Shown here: in pieces, positions 22,988 to 33,131 of the stretch | Position numbering within the stretch: the first letter of the stretch is position 1 | Layout: the number at the start of each line of letters is the position of its first letter | Position numbers and translations under genes: made by a program | NCBI RefSeq assembly: GCF_025947065.1 | Contig: NZ_CP109994.1 | Span: forward strand, 2,356,001 to 2,420,000 | Direction of reading: 5' to 3' | DNA from: Flavobacterium sp. N1736 | Lineage (GTDB): Bacteria; Bacteroidota; Bacteroidia; Flavobacteriales; Flavobacteriaceae | DNA length: 64,000 nucleotides | Notes under the pieces: generated by a model | Seen by the model: the letters and a program-made list of their open reading frames with translations, nothing else | The model's database searches: none | What the model was told of the DNA's origin: nothing

Positions 22988-23680
22988 ATGAATTTAACCG
23001 AACATTACAATCAACTTTATAAAAAATCTAAAGACGTTATTTTAGCAGGAAATTATAATTTAGATTCACAGATTAATGATCAATCAGATTCACGTTTTGG
23101 TATTACGTTACTCATTCGCCCAAGCGAGAAAATAAAAGCCAGTATTCAGTTGTTTTTAGATGAATTAAAAGCGCTTGAACCGGAACAATATTATTATCCC
23201 AATTCTGATATTCATATTACGGTAATGTCGATTATTTCGTGTTATGAAGGTTTTACTTTGGATAAAATTTCTATCGAAGATTATATCAAAATCATTCAGG
23301 AAAGTCTAGTTGGCTCAGGAAAAATTAAAATTGCATTTCGAGGCGTTACAGCTTCACCTTCTGCCCTAATGATTCAGGGTTTTCCTGCTGATGAAAGCTT
23401 GAATAATTTACGAAACAAACTTCGCAATAACTTTAAAAAATCGGCTTTACAGCAAAGTATTGATAGTCGTTATACTATTGCAACGGCACATTCGACGGTA
23501 ATGCGCTTTCAGGAAAAACTTCAAAATTCAAAAAAATTAATTGAAATTACAGAGAAATATCGTGATTATAATTTTGGAGAATTTACGGTAGATAAAGTAG
23601 AATTGGTGTATAATGACTGGTATCAGAGAGAAAATAATACCGTTCATTTAAGCGATTTCTCGCAAAGATGTACGCAATAA
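22988..23680 (+). CDS. 2H phosphoesterase-superfamily protein (2'-5' RNA ligase-like)
   Basis: A 230-residue protein with the two H-x-T/S-x motifs that define the 2H superfamily: HITV at 76-79 and HSTV at 168-171, symmetrically spaced. It resembles 2'-5' RNA ligase/cyclic phosphodiesterase-like proteins, which act on RNA ends or cyclic phosphates. It follows the DUF1801 gene by six bases and is therefore co-transcribed with it. It is cytoplasmic. The exact substrate cannot be given. A strong hairpin terminator begins at its stop codon. Confidence 0.85.
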   Translation: MNLTEHYNQLYKKSKDVILAGNYNLDSQINDQSDSRFGITLLIRPSEKIKASIQLFLDELKALEPEQYYYPNSDIHITVMSIISCYEGFTLDKISIEDYIKIIQESLVGSGKIKIAFRGVTASPSALMIQGFPADESLNNLRNKLRNNFKKSALQQSIDSRYTIATAHSTVMRFQEKLQNSKKLIEITEKYRDYNFGEFTVDKVELVYNDWYQRENNTVHLSDFSQRCTQ

Positions 23681-23711
23681 ACCCGACAGGTTTTAAAAAC
23701 CTGTCGGGTTT
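23679..23711 (+). terminator. hairpin terminator with perfect stem
   Basis: AACCCGACAGGTTTT/AAAACCTGTCGGGTT, a 15-bp stem with a two-to-three base loop, begins at the stop codon of the 2H gene. There is little T-run after it, so it may also be a member of an intergenic repeat family. Confidence 0.7.
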
Positions 23712-23717
23712 GTCAAA

Positions 23718-23747
23718 GTCATTGCGAGGAACAAAGCAATCTCACTA
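23718..23747. repeat. left half of the GAGGAACGAAGCAA palindrome family
   Basis: GTCATTGCGAGGAACAAAGC continues into AATCTCACTAC, matching the left arm of the complete element at 37826 with one change; the right arm is missing. Confidence 0.65.
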
Positions 23748-23764
23748 CAAAAAATATTTTTTAA

Positions 23765-25912
23765 TTACCCTTTCTTCAAAATACTTCCTAAACCTCTACC
23801 AATTTGTTCAATGGCTTCAAGGCCTTTTGTTAATGGCGTTGCGGTAAAATCTTCGTAAGCATCCATAGAAGTTACTTTATTATCGTCTTGCGGATAAACC
23901 AAAATCAGATTGTTATCTGCAAATGATTTTTCGAATTTCTGAGGTAATTTATCAAATATTGATTGATACGAAACAGAGCCTTTTCTCGATAAATTAAAAG
24001 CAATTAAATCCGTTGGACGAATCTCATCTGAAATAGCTTCAAAATCATCCCAATTTAAAATACTTTTGAAACCTAATTTTGCATTTAGCTTCAAATTAAG
24101 TGCAATTTGCGAAATAGACTGATGCGTTTTATATTCCGCATAAATCATAATCGGAATACTTAATTCTTGCGACAATCTACAAATTTTTTGAAGCAAAAGC
24201 TGAAACCCAACTCCTCTTTCTGAAAAAGGCGGACAAATAAATACCAATCTTTTTTCTTCTATAAAAGGTCTTTCAAAACGACAGATAAATAAACTTTTGT
24301 CAACATTATTAATAATTGAATCTACATTTTCACCGAAAATTTTATCCAGAAAACCTGTTTTTCTCGGCCAGCCTACAATCACAATATCTGACATGATTTC
24401 TTTTGAAGTTCTCGCAATTCCACTCGCCGGATTATGATCTATTCTGGCAATTGTATTGATTTTTACTTCTGATGCTGAACCCTGAATGACAAATTTATCA
24501 ACGGCTTTTCTATATCTTAAAATATTTTTTTCAGCCTGATCGTTATTCGGAACAATCGTTAATAACGTCACCGGATTGGTTGATTTTTTATCTTTTATCA
24601 AAAGTGCAAAATCCAGTAAACTTGCTGTCGCAGAAGTTTTTGCCAATGGAATTAAAATATGTTCTTCTAAAATATGATCTCTGTTTGTATCTTCATGCGA
24701 AACTTCTTCTTCGCAAATGGCAATTTTTTTAGCCGCTTTTTCAGTCGCAAAAGATGCCACAATACACGTAATCAGAATTAAAATAATAGTTCCGTTTAAG
24801 ATGTTTTCGTCTAATATTTTTGCTTTAAAACCAACCAAAATTACAGCCAGAGTTGCCGCAGCATGCGCACTGCTTAATCCAAAAATAAGCTGCCTTTCGG
24901 TCTTTGTATATTTAAACACAATTTGAGTAAAAAAGGCCGCAAACCATTTTCCAAAAATAGCCACAACACTCAAAGTTCCGGCAACAATTAAGGCAGTTGG
25001 ACCGCTTAGAATCACACTAATATCAACCAGCATTCCCACAGAAATCAGGAAAAAAGGTATAAATAATGAATTACCAATAAACTCAATTCTGTTCATTAAA
25101 GCCGATGATTGCGGGATTAACGGATTCAATGCCAAACCGGCAACGAATGCGCCAATAATAGGCTCTACTCCAGCTACCTGCGCTAAAAATGCCGCAAAGA
25201 AAACCACCGAAAGTACAAAGATATAATGTGCGTGTTTTTCGCTTTCAAGCTTCTTAAAAAACCATTTTGCAACTCTTGGAATGACCAAAAACATAATCGC
25301 CGAGAAAATCGCCAGTGAAACGCCTAATTTTATCCAAAAAGCCTGATTTAAATTTCCCTGACTGCTTCCCATAATTACGGCAAGAATAATCAAAACAGCC
25401 GTATCGGTTAAAATAGTTCCGCCAACGGTTATGGCAACTGCTTGGTTTTTAGCGATTCCTAATTTACTCACAATTGGATATGCCACCAAAGTGTGCGTTG
25501 CAAACATACTTGCTGTTAAAAAACTGGCGTTAAAATCGTATTGCAGCAAATAATGACAAACCGGAAACCCAATCGATAACGGGAAAATAAAGGTAAAAAA
25601 ACCGAACAATAAACTCTTATTTCTATTGGCTTTAAACTCATTCATGTCGAGTTCTAAACCCGCAATAAACATGATGTACAAAAGCCCGATAGTTGAAAAT
25701 AAATCAACTGCTGAGTTTTTGGCAAGAATATTAAGTCCGTGAGGACCAATGATTACGCCGGAAATTATAAGACCAATAATGCCGGGAATATTTATTTTTT
25801 TAAGTAAAATTGGAGACAGCAGAATAATGAAAAGTATCAACGAAAAAATTAATACTGGATTGTTAAGCGGTAATTCGAATTCTTGTAAAAAATGCTTGAA
25901 AAATTCTATCAT
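23765..25912 (-). CDS. CPA2-family cation:proton antiporter with C-terminal USP-like domain
   Basis: A 715-residue inner-membrane protein. The first ~395 residues are a monovalent cation:proton antiporter-2 (KefB/NapA-like) membrane domain with about 12 helices: INIPGIIGLIISGVIIGPHGL, SKLGIAKNQAVAITVGGTILTDTAVL and GAFVAGLALNPLIPQSSALMNRIEFIG. The conserved acidic residue is seen in the TDTA segment. The C-terminal ~300 residues are soluble and resemble universal stress protein domains (HILIPLAKTSATASLLDFALLIKD; SDIVIVGWPRK), not the RCK/TrkA-N domain of KefB. It exchanges Na+ or K+ for H+, probably gated by a nucleotide or stress signal. It is transcribed alone. Confidence 0.9.
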   Translation of the reverse strand: MIEFFKHFLQEFELPLNNPVLIFSLILFIILLSPILLKKINIPGIIGLIISGVIIGPHGLNILAKNSAVDLFSTIGLLYIMFIAGLELDMNEFKANRNKSLLFGFFTFIFPLSIGFPVCHYLLQYDFNASFLTASMFATHTLVAYPIVSKLGIAKNQAVAITVGGTILTDTAVLIILAVIMGSSQGNLNQAFWIKLGVSLAIFSAIMFLVIPRVAKWFFKKLESEKHAHYIFVLSVVFFAAFLAQVAGVEPIIGAFVAGLALNPLIPQSSALMNRIEFIGNSLFIPFFLISVGMLVDISVILSGPTALIVAGTLSVVAIFGKWFAAFFTQIVFKYTKTERQLIFGLSSAHAAATLAVILVGFKAKILDENILNGTIILILITCIVASFATEKAAKKIAICEEEVSHEDTNRDHILEEHILIPLAKTSATASLLDFALLIKDKKSTNPVTLLTIVPNNDQAEKNILRYRKAVDKFVIQGSASEVKINTIARIDHNPASGIARTSKEIMSDIVIVGWPRKTGFLDKIFGENVDSIINNVDKSLFICRFERPFIEEKRLVFICPPFSERGVGFQLLLQKICRLSQELSIPIMIYAEYKTHQSISQIALNLKLNAKLGFKSILNWDDFEAISDEIRPTDLIAFNLSRKGSVSYQSIFDKLPQKFEKSFADNNLILVYPQDDNKVTSMDAYEDFTATPLTKGLEAIEQIGRGLGSILKKG

Positions 25913-26229
25913 AATGTAATTTTATCTTCTTTGTGGTATTTTCTTTTTTCGTAAAAAGAGCTTCAAAAACAAAATACAATCTCAGAAGTATTATTCATCC
26001 GATTTATTCAGAAATCAAAAAAACGGATTTTTTTAGTAATTGCTTCATCACAAAAATACCTAAAAAAAACGCGAAGTCTTTACGAAAACCGCATATTAAG
26101 TAATTAAATTTATTTCATTGTCAAATTATTAAAATTTAATACCTTTTTTAACAAAACCGCAACATTAACAATTAAAAAATAAAGTTCATTGCATTATTCA
26201 ATTATCTTTGTCTTAATAAAAATTGAACA
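25913..26229. promoter_or_regulatory. divergent intergenic region with sdaA -7 element
   Basis: The 317-base gap separates the divergent antiporter and serine dehydratase genes. On the plus strand TATCTTTG (26203-26210) matches the -7 consensus and is 19 bases before the sdaA start codon. No good -33 TTG is found. I see no gene or repeat in the rest of the gap, which is A/T-rich. Confidence 0.5.
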
Positions 26230-27657
26230 ATGGAAGAATGTATCTCTGTTTTTGATATGCTTAAAATTGGTGTTGGCCCGTCTAGTTCCCACACATTAGG
26301 ACCCTGGCGCGCTGCAGAACGTTTTTTAGAAGAGTTAAAAGACGAGTCTATTTTAGACCAGATTACCAGAGTCAAGGTCGATTTATACGGTTCGCTATCC
26401 TTAACAGGAAAAGGTCACGCTACAGATTTGGCGGTTATGCTGGGTTTAAGCGGTCAGGATCCTGAATATATTCCAATCGATGATATTGCAGGAATCATAA
26501 AATTGATTGAAACCAAAAATGAAATCGTTTTGGGCAACCAAATCACCATTCCGTTTTACTTTCTTCAGGACATTGTTTTCAATAAAGACTTTCTTCCTTT
26601 CCATGCAAATGGCTTGAAATTTACAGCTTATAAAACTGACGATTCTGAATATGAATCTACTTTTTATTCTATTGGAGGAGGTTTTGTAGTAAAAGAAGAA
26701 CGCACCAATGCCAAAATAAAAGAGGAAATAAAATGTGCATTTCCGTTTCCGATTCAAAATGCTGTTGAGCTTTTAAATTATACGGTTTCAGAAAACAAAT
26801 CGATCTCAGAAATTGTTTATGAGAACGAAAAATCGATGCGTCCCGAAGCAGAAATTCACTCCGAATTAATGCGTATTTGGAACACAATGTTAGAATGCAT
26901 GTATATTGGCTGTCATACCGGAGGAATTCTTCCCGGTGGTTTAAATGTACGCAGACGAGCTTTTGATATGCATCAAAATTTAATTGGTTTATCTAATTAT
27001 TCAAATCCGCAAACGTGGCTGGAAGAAATCAGAAAAACCGAAGTAAAGTTTCGACAGATCTTAAAATGGGTAAGCTGTTTTGCACTTGCCGTAAATGAAG
27101 TAAATGCGTCTTTAGGTCGTGTCGTTACTGCGCCTACAAACGGAAGCGCAGGTGTGATTCCCGCAGTTTTGATGTATTATTTAGTGATTGAAAACCACGA
27201 CGCAGGCGAAAAAGAAATCAAACAATTTTTATTGGTTGCCGGAGAAATTGGAAGTATTTTCAAAAAAGGAGCTACTATTTCTGCAGCAATGGGCGGTTGT
27301 CAGGCGGAAATTGGTGTTTCGTCATCAATGGCTGCTGCGGCACTTTGCGAATTAATGGGCGGGTCTCCTGCTCAGGTTTTAATGGCTGCCGAAATTGCAA
27401 TGGAACATCATCTTGGTTTAACCTGCGACCCAATTGGCGGTTTGGTGCAAATTCCGTGTATTGAACGTAATACAATGGGCGCGATAAAAGCCATAAATGC
27501 TGCCGAACTTGCCTTAGAAACTGATTCGAAAAACGCAAAAGTTCCTCTTGATAAAGTCATCAATACAATGTGGCAAACGGCAAAAGATATGAACTCAAAA
27601 TACAAAGAAACTTCTGAAGGCGGACTTGCAATTGCCGTAAATATGGCGGATTGCTAA
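26230..27657 (+). CDS. sdaA: L-serine ammonia-lyase (iron-sulfur L-serine dehydratase)
   Basis: A 475-residue single-chain L-serine dehydratase that converts serine to pyruvate and ammonia using a [4Fe-4S] cluster. The N-terminal beta-domain begins [23 protein letters not shown]. The catalytic alpha-domain has [34 protein letters not shown] and three conserved cysteines in GGCQAE (Cys357), TCDPIGG (Cys399) and PCIERN (Cys410), which match the known cluster ligands of the family. Length and motifs are complete. It is a cytoplasmic oxygen-sensitive enzyme. It is transcribed from its own promoter, divergent from the antiporter gene. Confidence 0.96.
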   Translation: MEECISVFDMLKIGVGPSSSHTLGPWRAAERFLEELKDESILDQITRVKVDLYGSLSLTGKGHATDLAVMLGLSGQDPEYIPIDDIAGIIKLIETKNEIVLGNQITIPFYFLQDIVFNKDFLPFHANGLKFTAYKTDDSEYESTFYSIGGGFVVKEERTNAKIKEEIKCAFPFPIQNAVELLNYTVSENKSISEIVYENEKSMRPEAEIHSELMRIWNTMLECMYIGCHTGGILPGGLNVRRRAFDMHQNLIGLSNYSNPQTWLEEIRKTEVKFRQILKWVSCFALAVNEVNASLGRVVTAPTNGSAGVIPAVLMYYLVIENHDAGEKEIKQFLLVAGEIGSIFKKGATISAAMGGCQAEIGVSSSMAAAALCELMGGSPAQVLMAAEIAMEHHLGLTCDPIGGLVQIPCIERNTMGAIKAINAAELALETDSKNAKVPLDKVINTMWQTAKDMNSKYKETSEGGLAIAVNMADC

Positions 27658-27681
27658 AAATAAGTTTGCCTAATTTGTTTT

Positions 27682-27763
27682 GCTACAGATTAAAGGATTA
27701 GCGCCGATAAAAATTTCAACATAGCGCAATTAAAAATCTTTTTAAATCTTTTAATCTGTGGCA
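27682..27763. repeat. GCCACAGATT palindrome family, copy 1
   Basis: Left arm GCTACAGATTAAAGGATTA and right arm TAATCTGTGGCA are complementary at their ends. Related copies lie at 40615-40776 and 63461-63519. This one fills the gap behind sdaA. Confidence 0.75.
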
Positions 27764-27789
27764 AAAAAATCTCTTCCAAAAAATACTTG

Positions 27790-28989
27790 ATGAAAAAACA
27801 CTACTTTCTTATAGCAATTTTATTCTGCTCTGTTTTATTACATTCACAAGAACGTTATTTCCTTAATTCAGATACGCGATTGTATACTTCGACAAATACT
27901 TCTGCTGAATTTTTAGGATATTTTAAATATGGTGCCGAAGTTCAGTTATTATCTGAAAGCAAAAATGGCTGGTATAAAGTAAAAGCCGATAATTTATCAG
28001 AAGGTTATATTCCCGAAAAGTTTGTTGCAACACGATTAAATGCTGCCGACATTAAAGTTGCAGATAAAGAAAATCCCATTTTGGCAGGCGGTGATAATTA
28101 TTATGGCGGAAATCATCTTTTTGTTTTAGCTGCTGGTTTAAAAGCAAGAGCATTGCCGGATAAAAACTCAAAAATTAAAGAAATTTTGTTTACAGGAGAT
28201 CCGGTTGCGGTAAATTATCTTCCTAAAAATCAAGACGAATGGGTCAATATAAATGGTAATTTTGACGCCGAATATGCCAAATATACGCTGAGAAAATTCA
28301 TTGGTAAAAGACCTGATTTTGATGCTTTATTAAAAGAATTTGATAAATTAAGTCCCGATGCAATTGCAGACAGAAAAACTGTTGCCGAAAGAATTGTAGA
28401 ACTGGCGTGGAATAGCGAAAACTCAAAATTAGCTCCGGCTTATCAAAGATATTATGAGGTTGTAAAACAATTAAACGATCCTAAATTAATTGCTGATACT
28501 GAAATGAATATGGCTATTGCCAAAGGATTAGCCAAACATAAAAAACCGGAAGAAATTGTTGCTTTTTCTAAAAAAGCCGAGTTTGTTTTGAAAGGTATAA
28601 AAACAAAATCTTTGTTTCTTACTCAAAAAGATTTAGTAAAAACCTTTGGAAATCCTATAAAAAAGGCATCTATTAGCGATGAATGCGGCCTGTATTTAAG
28701 CGATTTATTTTATTATTATCCAGATCTTGAAGCTTCTGTAGATGAAAAACAAAATAATGTTGAAATCATTAAGGTTTTCATTAATGAAAACAACAAACTT
28801 ATTTTAAATGCTAATTCGGTTTTAGACAGTTCATTATCTGAAAAAGCATTTATCGAAAAATACGGCACCTATATATCAGCTTCTATAAAAGCACCACATT
28901 CCTATTCTCTACAATTAGAAGACAGCGAGTTTAGAATAGAATTCAAAGACGGAAAGCTCCTTTTTGTTGAAATAATCTTCTATTGCTGA
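27790..28989 (+). CDS. exported SH3-domain protein
   Basis: A 399-residue protein with a signal peptide ending LLHS (MKKHYFLIAILFCSVLLHS, then QERYF). Residues ~20-80 form a bacterial SH3 domain (RLYTSTNTSAEFLGYFKYGAEVQLLSESKNGWYKVKAD), and a second SH3-like segment follows at about 110-160 (GLKARALPDKNSKIKEILFTGDPVAVNYLP). The C-terminal half is helical then beta and is not recognised. Such proteins usually bind peptidoglycan or other periplasmic partners. The start is ATG 27790; a TTG three bases earlier is also open. It stands before panB but 55 bases apart. Confidence 0.75.
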   Translation: MKKHYFLIAILFCSVLLHSQERYFLNSDTRLYTSTNTSAEFLGYFKYGAEVQLLSESKNGWYKVKADNLSEGYIPEKFVATRLNAADIKVADKENPILAGGDNYYGGNHLFVLAAGLKARALPDKNSKIKEILFTGDPVAVNYLPKNQDEWVNINGNFDAEYAKYTLRKFIGKRPDFDALLKEFDKLSPDAIADRKTVAERIVELAWNSENSKLAPAYQRYYEVVKQLNDPKLIADTEMNMAIAKGLAKHKKPEEIVAFSKKAEFVLKGIKTKSLFLTQKDLVKTFGNPIKKASISDECGLYLSDLFYYYPDLEASVDEKQNNVEIIKVFINENNKLILNANSVLDSSLSEKAFIEKYGTYISASIKAPHSYSLQLEDSEFRIEFKDGKLLFVEIIFYC

Positions 28990-29044
28990 TTTCAATCTAT
29001 AATTATTCAATACTTTTACATCTTCAAAAAAAATAAAAAACAAA

Positions 29045-29863
29045 ATGTCAGTAGCAAAAAAAGATTATAAAAGAATCACTACAAAGTCGTTAATCGAAAT
29101 GAAAAGCAACGGAGAGAAAATCTCAATGCTTACGGCTTACGATTATACAATGGCGAAGATTGTTGATACTGCCGGAGTCGACGTGATTTTGGTTGGAGAT
29201 TCAGCTTCAAATGTTATGGCGGGACACGAAACGACTTTGCCAATTACTTTAGACCAAATGATTTACCATGCTTCATCTGTAGTTCGTGCTATCGAAAGAG
29301 CTTTGGTTGTAGTTGATTTACCTTTTGGAAGTTACCAGTCAGATCCTAAAGAAGCTTTGCGTTCTGCGATCAGAATCATGAAAGAAAGCGGCGGACATGC
29401 GGTAAAACTGGAAGGCGGAAAAGAAATTAAAGAATCTATCAAAAAAATATTAAACGCAGGAATTCCGGTTATGGGTCACTTGGGTTTAACGCCACAATCG
29501 ATCTATAAATTTGGAACTTACAGCGTTCGCGCAAAAGAGGAAGAAGAAGCAGAAAAATTAATTGAAGATGCTAAATTGCTGGAAAAAATTGGCTGTTTTG
29601 GTATTGTTCTTGAAAAAATCCCCGCAGATTTAGCAGAAAAAGTAGCGAAAAGTATTTCGATTCCGGTTATAGGAATTGGTGCCGGCGGCGGCGTTGACGG
29701 ACAAGTTTTAGTTATTCACGACATGTTAGGAATGAACAACGAATTTAGTCCGCGTTTTTTACGTCGTTACTTAAATTTATACGAAGAAATGACAAAAGCA
29801 ATTGGTCAATATGCTGCAGATGTAAAGTCTAGTGATTTTCCTAATTCTAATGAACAGTATTAA
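29045..29863 (+). CDS. panB: 3-methyl-2-oxobutanoate hydroxymethyltransferase
   Basis: Ketopantoate hydroxymethyltransferase, 272 residues, first committed step of pantothenate (vitamin B5) and coenzyme A synthesis: it adds a hydroxymethyl group from 5,10-methylene-THF to 2-oxoisovalerate. Family markers are [36 protein letters not shown] (Mg ligand Asp), [18 protein letters not shown] and [10 protein letters not shown] with the catalytic Glu. Length is normal and the decamer-forming enzyme is cytoplasmic. Other pan genes are not in this window. It is transcribed separately from the RluA gene. Confidence 0.97.
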   Translation: MSVAKKDYKRITTKSLIEMKSNGEKISMLTAYDYTMAKIVDTAGVDVILVGDSASNVMAGHETTLPITLDQMIYHASSVVRAIERALVVVDLPFGSYQSDPKEALRSAIRIMKESGGHAVKLEGGKEIKESIKKILNAGIPVMGHLGLTPQSIYKFGTYSVRAKEEEEAEKLIEDAKLLEKIGCFGIVLEKIPADLAEKVAKSISIPVIGIGAGGGVDGQVLVIHDMLGMNNEFSPRFLRRYLNLYEEMTKAIGQYAADVKSSDFPNSNEQY

Positions 29864-29868
29864 TTTTT

Positions 29869-30003
29869 TAAGTTACTAAGGTTCAAAGATGCAAAGTAAC
29901 AAAGGTTCTAAGGTTTTAAAATTGACTAGCCTCCTGCTTTAGCCGGAGGAATATTTTAATATCACGATAATGGCTTTAGCCAAATTTCTTTCAATCTCAA
30001 ATC
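29869..30003. repeat. low-complexity and small hairpin repeats between panB and the RluA gene
   Basis: TTACTAAGGTTCAAAGATGC-type units (29872-29920) are followed by CCTCCTGCTTTAGCCGGAGG (29930-29950), a GC-rich hairpin, and a GGCTTTAGCC dyad near 29970. The motifs are of the kind scattered in Flavobacterium intergenic DNA. No gene is present. Confidence 0.55.
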
Positions 30004-30039
30004 AGAAATCTAAAATTTCAAATCCCCAGCCAGTCTAAA

Positions 30040-30729
30040 ATGAAAATTATCTCAGATAAAAATAATCTTCAAATATTACACGAAGACAATCATATTATTG
30101 TGGTTAATAAGCGTGTAGGCGATATTGTGCAGGGTGATAAAACGGGTGATAAACCTTTATCTGATGTTGTAAAAGAATACATTAAAGACAAATACAATAA
30201 ACCTGGCGACGTTTTTTTGGGTGTAATTCATCGTTTGGACCGACCTACAACCGGAATCGTGGTTTTTGCCAGAACAAGTAAAGCTTTAACGCGAATGAAT
30301 GAATTGTTCAGTAATCGCGAAACGCAAAAAACCTATTGGGCAGTTGTCAAGAATAAACCTCAGGAAACAACTGCCAAATTGGTTCATTATCTTAAAAGAA
30401 ACGAAAAAAATAATACTTCAAAAGCACATTTAAAAGAGGTTCCGGATAGTAAAATTGCCAGTTTGGATTATACTGTTTTTAAAGAACTTCAAAATTATGT
30501 GGCGCTTGAAATCAATTTGCATACAGGGCGTCATCACCAAATTCGTGCGCAGTTATCGGCAATTGGTTCTCCTATAAAAGGGGATTTAAAATATGGTTTT
30601 GACAGAAGTAATCCCGATGGCGGAATTCATCTTCATGCCAGAAAATTAGTTTTTATACATCCTGTGTCTAAAGAAAATATTACGATTATTGCACCAACTC
30701 CGGACGAAACCATTTGGAATGCTTTATGA
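30040..30729 (+). CDS. RluA-family RNA pseudouridine synthase
   Basis: A 229-residue pseudouridine synthase of the RluA family, which isomerises uridine in rRNA or tRNA. The catalytic motif GVIHRLDRPTTGIVVFART holds Asp67, the nucleophile. Later markers are KTYWAVVKN, YVALEINLHTGRHHQIRAQL and the GDLKYG loop. It is the short form with no N-terminal S4 domain (it begins ILHEDNHIIVVNK), like the RluA/TruC-type enzymes that modify 23S rRNA or tRNA. The target position is not readable. It is followed, 75 bases later, by an aldehyde dehydrogenase gene. Confidence 0.93.
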   Translation: MKIISDKNNLQILHEDNHIIVVNKRVGDIVQGDKTGDKPLSDVVKEYIKDKYNKPGDVFLGVIHRLDRPTTGIVVFARTSKALTRMNELFSNRETQKTYWAVVKNKPQETTAKLVHYLKRNEKNNTSKAHLKEVPDSKIASLDYTVFKELQNYVALEINLHTGRHHQIRAQLSAIGSPIKGDLKYGFDRSNPDGGIHLHARKLVFIHPVSKENITIIAPTPDETIWNAL

Positions 30730-30804
30730 TTTTATGATTATTTTCTTATTTTTTTAAATTTTATCGATTAACTTGCAGAGACAAAAAAACAAGCTGATCG
30801 CAAA

Positions 30805-32133
30805 ATGGACTATAAAAATGATATCGGATACCGAAAAGAAACGCTGAAAAAATTATTATATAACATTCAAAAAAGCGAAGATTTAATTGTAAAAGCGTTA
30901 TATGATGATTTTAAAAAGCCTGAATTTGAAGCTGTACTTACCGAGACAAACTATGTTATTTCGGAACTAAAAGACACGATCAAAAACATTTATAAATGGG
31001 CAAAACCAAGACGCGTTTTTCCTTCCCTTCTCAACTTTCCTTCCAGCGATTATATTTACAAAGAACCTTACGGAAAAGTTTTGGTAATTGCTCCGTGGAA
31101 TTATCCTTTTCAGCTTGCTTTGTGTCCGTTAATTTCTGCAGTTGCAGCGGGAAACAGAGTGGTTTTAAAACCTTCTGAACTTACACCCCATACATCTGCC
31201 ATAATTTCTAAAATTATTGAAAAAACCTTTCACATCAAACATGTTGAAGTTGTAGAAGGCGGAGTCGAGGTTTCAAATAATTTGTTGGCAAAACGCTGGG
31301 ATTATATTTTCTTTACAGGAAGTGCCGCCGTTGGAAAAATCATCGCCAAAGCTGCTGCTGAAAACTTAACACCGGTTACGCTCGAATTAGGCGGAAAAAA
31401 CCCTTGTATTATTGACGAAACTGCCGATTTAAAATTAGCCGCAAAACGCATTGTCTGGGGGAAATTTATAAATGCCGGTCAAACCTGCATTGCACCGGAT
31501 TATATTTTGATTCAGAAAAATATGAAAATCAATTTCATCACTTTCATGATGGAAGAAATGACAAAAGCGTATGGAAAAAAGATGGAAAAATCGCCGGATT
31601 TTGCCCGAATCATAAATACTAAAAACTGGTTAAGGCTAGCAAATATGCTTGAATCTGAAAAAATAATTTTTGGAGGAGAAACAGATGCCAACAAATTTTA
31701 TATTGCTCCAACACTTCTTGAAGAACCAAGTTTGGATAGTCTGGTTATGAAAGAAGAAATCTTCGGTCCTATTTTACCAATTCTTACTTATGAAACAGAA
31801 ACCGATATTAAAAATGTCGTGAGCCGATATGAGAAACCTCTTGCATTTTATATTTTTAGCGATAATAAATCATTTGCCAAAAAATTAATCGCAACTTACT
31901 CTTTTGGAGGCGGTTGCATTAATGACACGATTGTGCATTTTTCTAATAAAAGACTGCCTTTTGGCGGAGTTGGACATAGCGGAATTGGTGCTTATCACGG
32001 TAAGTTGAGTTTTGATATTTTTTCGCATCATAAAGGAATTGTCAAAAAAGGCAATTGGATCGATTTGCCCATGCGTTACGCGCCTTACAAAGATAAATTG
32101 GCTTCTATTAAGCGCTTATTAGACTGGATATAA
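30805..32133 (+). CDS. NAD(P)-dependent aldehyde dehydrogenase, class 3 type
   Basis: A 442-residue aldehyde dehydrogenase oxidising aldehydes to carboxylic acids. The short length and the hydrophobic, basic C-terminus (KGNWIDLPMRYAPYKDKLASIKRLL) match the class 3/fatty-aldehyde dehydrogenase group. Catalytic Cys228 lies in NAGQTCIAPDY and Glu194 in LELGGKNP; VIAPWNYPFQL supplies the conserved Asn, and FTGSAAVGK binds the cofactor. It probably handles long-chain or aromatic aldehydes formed from lipid or membrane breakdown. It is cytoplasmic or membrane-associated. No repeat or operon partner is evident. Confidence 0.94.
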   Translation: MDYKNDIGYRKETLKKLLYNIQKSEDLIVKALYDDFKKPEFEAVLTETNYVISELKDTIKNIYKWAKPRRVFPSLLNFPSSDYIYKEPYGKVLVIAPWNYPFQLALCPLISAVAAGNRVVLKPSELTPHTSAIISKIIEKTFHIKHVEVVEGGVEVSNNLLAKRWDYIFFTGSAAVGKIIAKAAAENLTPVTLELGGKNPCIIDETADLKLAAKRIVWGKFINAGQTCIAPDYILIQKNMKINFITFMMEEMTKAYGKKMEKSPDFARIINTKNWLRLANMLESEKIIFGGETDANKFYIAPTLLEEPSLDSLVMKEEIFGPILPILTYETETDIKNVVSRYEKPLAFYIFSDNKSFAKKLIATYSFGGGCINDTIVHFSNKRLPFGGVGHSGIGAYHGKLSFDIFSHHKGIVKKGNWIDLPMRYAPYKDKLASIKRLLDWI

Positions 32134-32251
32134 ATACTGAGACAATTTCGTAATGTTTTGTAGATTTTTATAAGGATTTAATTAAAAATATTATATTTAC
32201 GATTAAATAATAATTAAATACCACAGAATATAAAACAATTCTACTAAAAAA

Positions 32252-33040
32252 ATGAAATCTACACTTGATCAAATTGAGGACATTAAAATTAATGGCTATT
32301 CCTTAGACTTTTCTAATGTTTTTAACCATGCTTTTGAAAACTACAAAAAAATTGCGCTTTACGCCGGATTAATACTATTGGTATTTTCAATTTTAGCGAT
32401 TTTTCTTGGTGGCGGTATTTTTGCTGCGATATTTGGCATCCAATATTTTAACGAAGATTTCATAAAAAGTCTTCAAAACGAGCAAACAACAAGTTCCGTA
32501 TTAGCTATTTACAGCTTGGCTCTTGCCTTTATAGCCGCAATTTTTAGTCCGTTTACCGCGGGATTTTTAAAAATGGCATATTCTGCTGACAGAGACGAAG
32601 AGTTTAATGTTTCTACCATTTTCAGCTATTATACTTCACGTTATTTCGGACAGCTTTTTATTGCTGCGCTGCTAATTTCATTAACAAGTGGTTTAATTTC
32701 AGTTGCTTTCAACTTAGTTGGGATCATTTTGGTAGATACTATTATTGCTCTTCTAATAAATGTATTTACATGTTTAACAATACCGCTTATCATTTTTGGA
32801 AATTTAAACGCTATTGACGCTATAAAATCAAGCATAATTTTAGTTAGCAAACAACCATTTGTTATAATCTTATTGCTTTTTGTAGCCGGCGTTGGTTCTG
32901 CTATTGGTTTTATTGGCTGTTGTATTGGTATTGTATTTACAATTCCTATTACATATTCTGTAAAATACGCTATATATAGTGCTATATTAAATATTGACGA
33001 AGACGACTCAATCGATTCTATCGGATCTGATTCAGAATAA
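32252..33040 (+). CDS. multi-pass membrane protein of unknown function
   Basis: I do not recognise a named family for this 262-residue protein. It has about six predicted membrane segments: IALYAGLILLVFSILAIFLGG, LAIYSLALAFIAAIF, FGQLFIAALLISLTSGLI, AFNLVGIILVDTIIALLINVF, PFVIILLLFVAGVGSAIGF and GCCIGIVFTIPITYSVKYAIY. The C-terminus is acidic (DEDDSIDSIGSDSE). The general pattern resembles DUF975/YckC-like integral membrane proteins seen before signalling genes. It lies 91 bases before the hybrid histidine kinase and could be co-transcribed. Function unknown. Confidence 0.75.
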   Translation: MKSTLDQIEDIKINGYSLDFSNVFNHAFENYKKIALYAGLILLVFSILAIFLGGGIFAAIFGIQYFNEDFIKSLQNEQTTSSVLAIYSLALAFIAAIFSPFTAGFLKMAYSADRDEEFNVSTIFSYYTSRYFGQLFIAALLISLTSGLISVAFNLVGIILVDTIIALLINVFTCLTIPLIIFGNLNAIDAIKSSIILVSKQPFVIILLLFVAGVGSAIGFIGCCIGIVFTIPITYSVKYAIYSAILNIDEDDSIDSIGSDSE

Positions 33041-33131
33041 AACAGAAGATTCTGTAAAAAAAAGAGCCTGACCTACTCTTTTTAGAAAATTCTAAAATGC
33101 TATAACTAAACCAAACATACCCCAAAATACT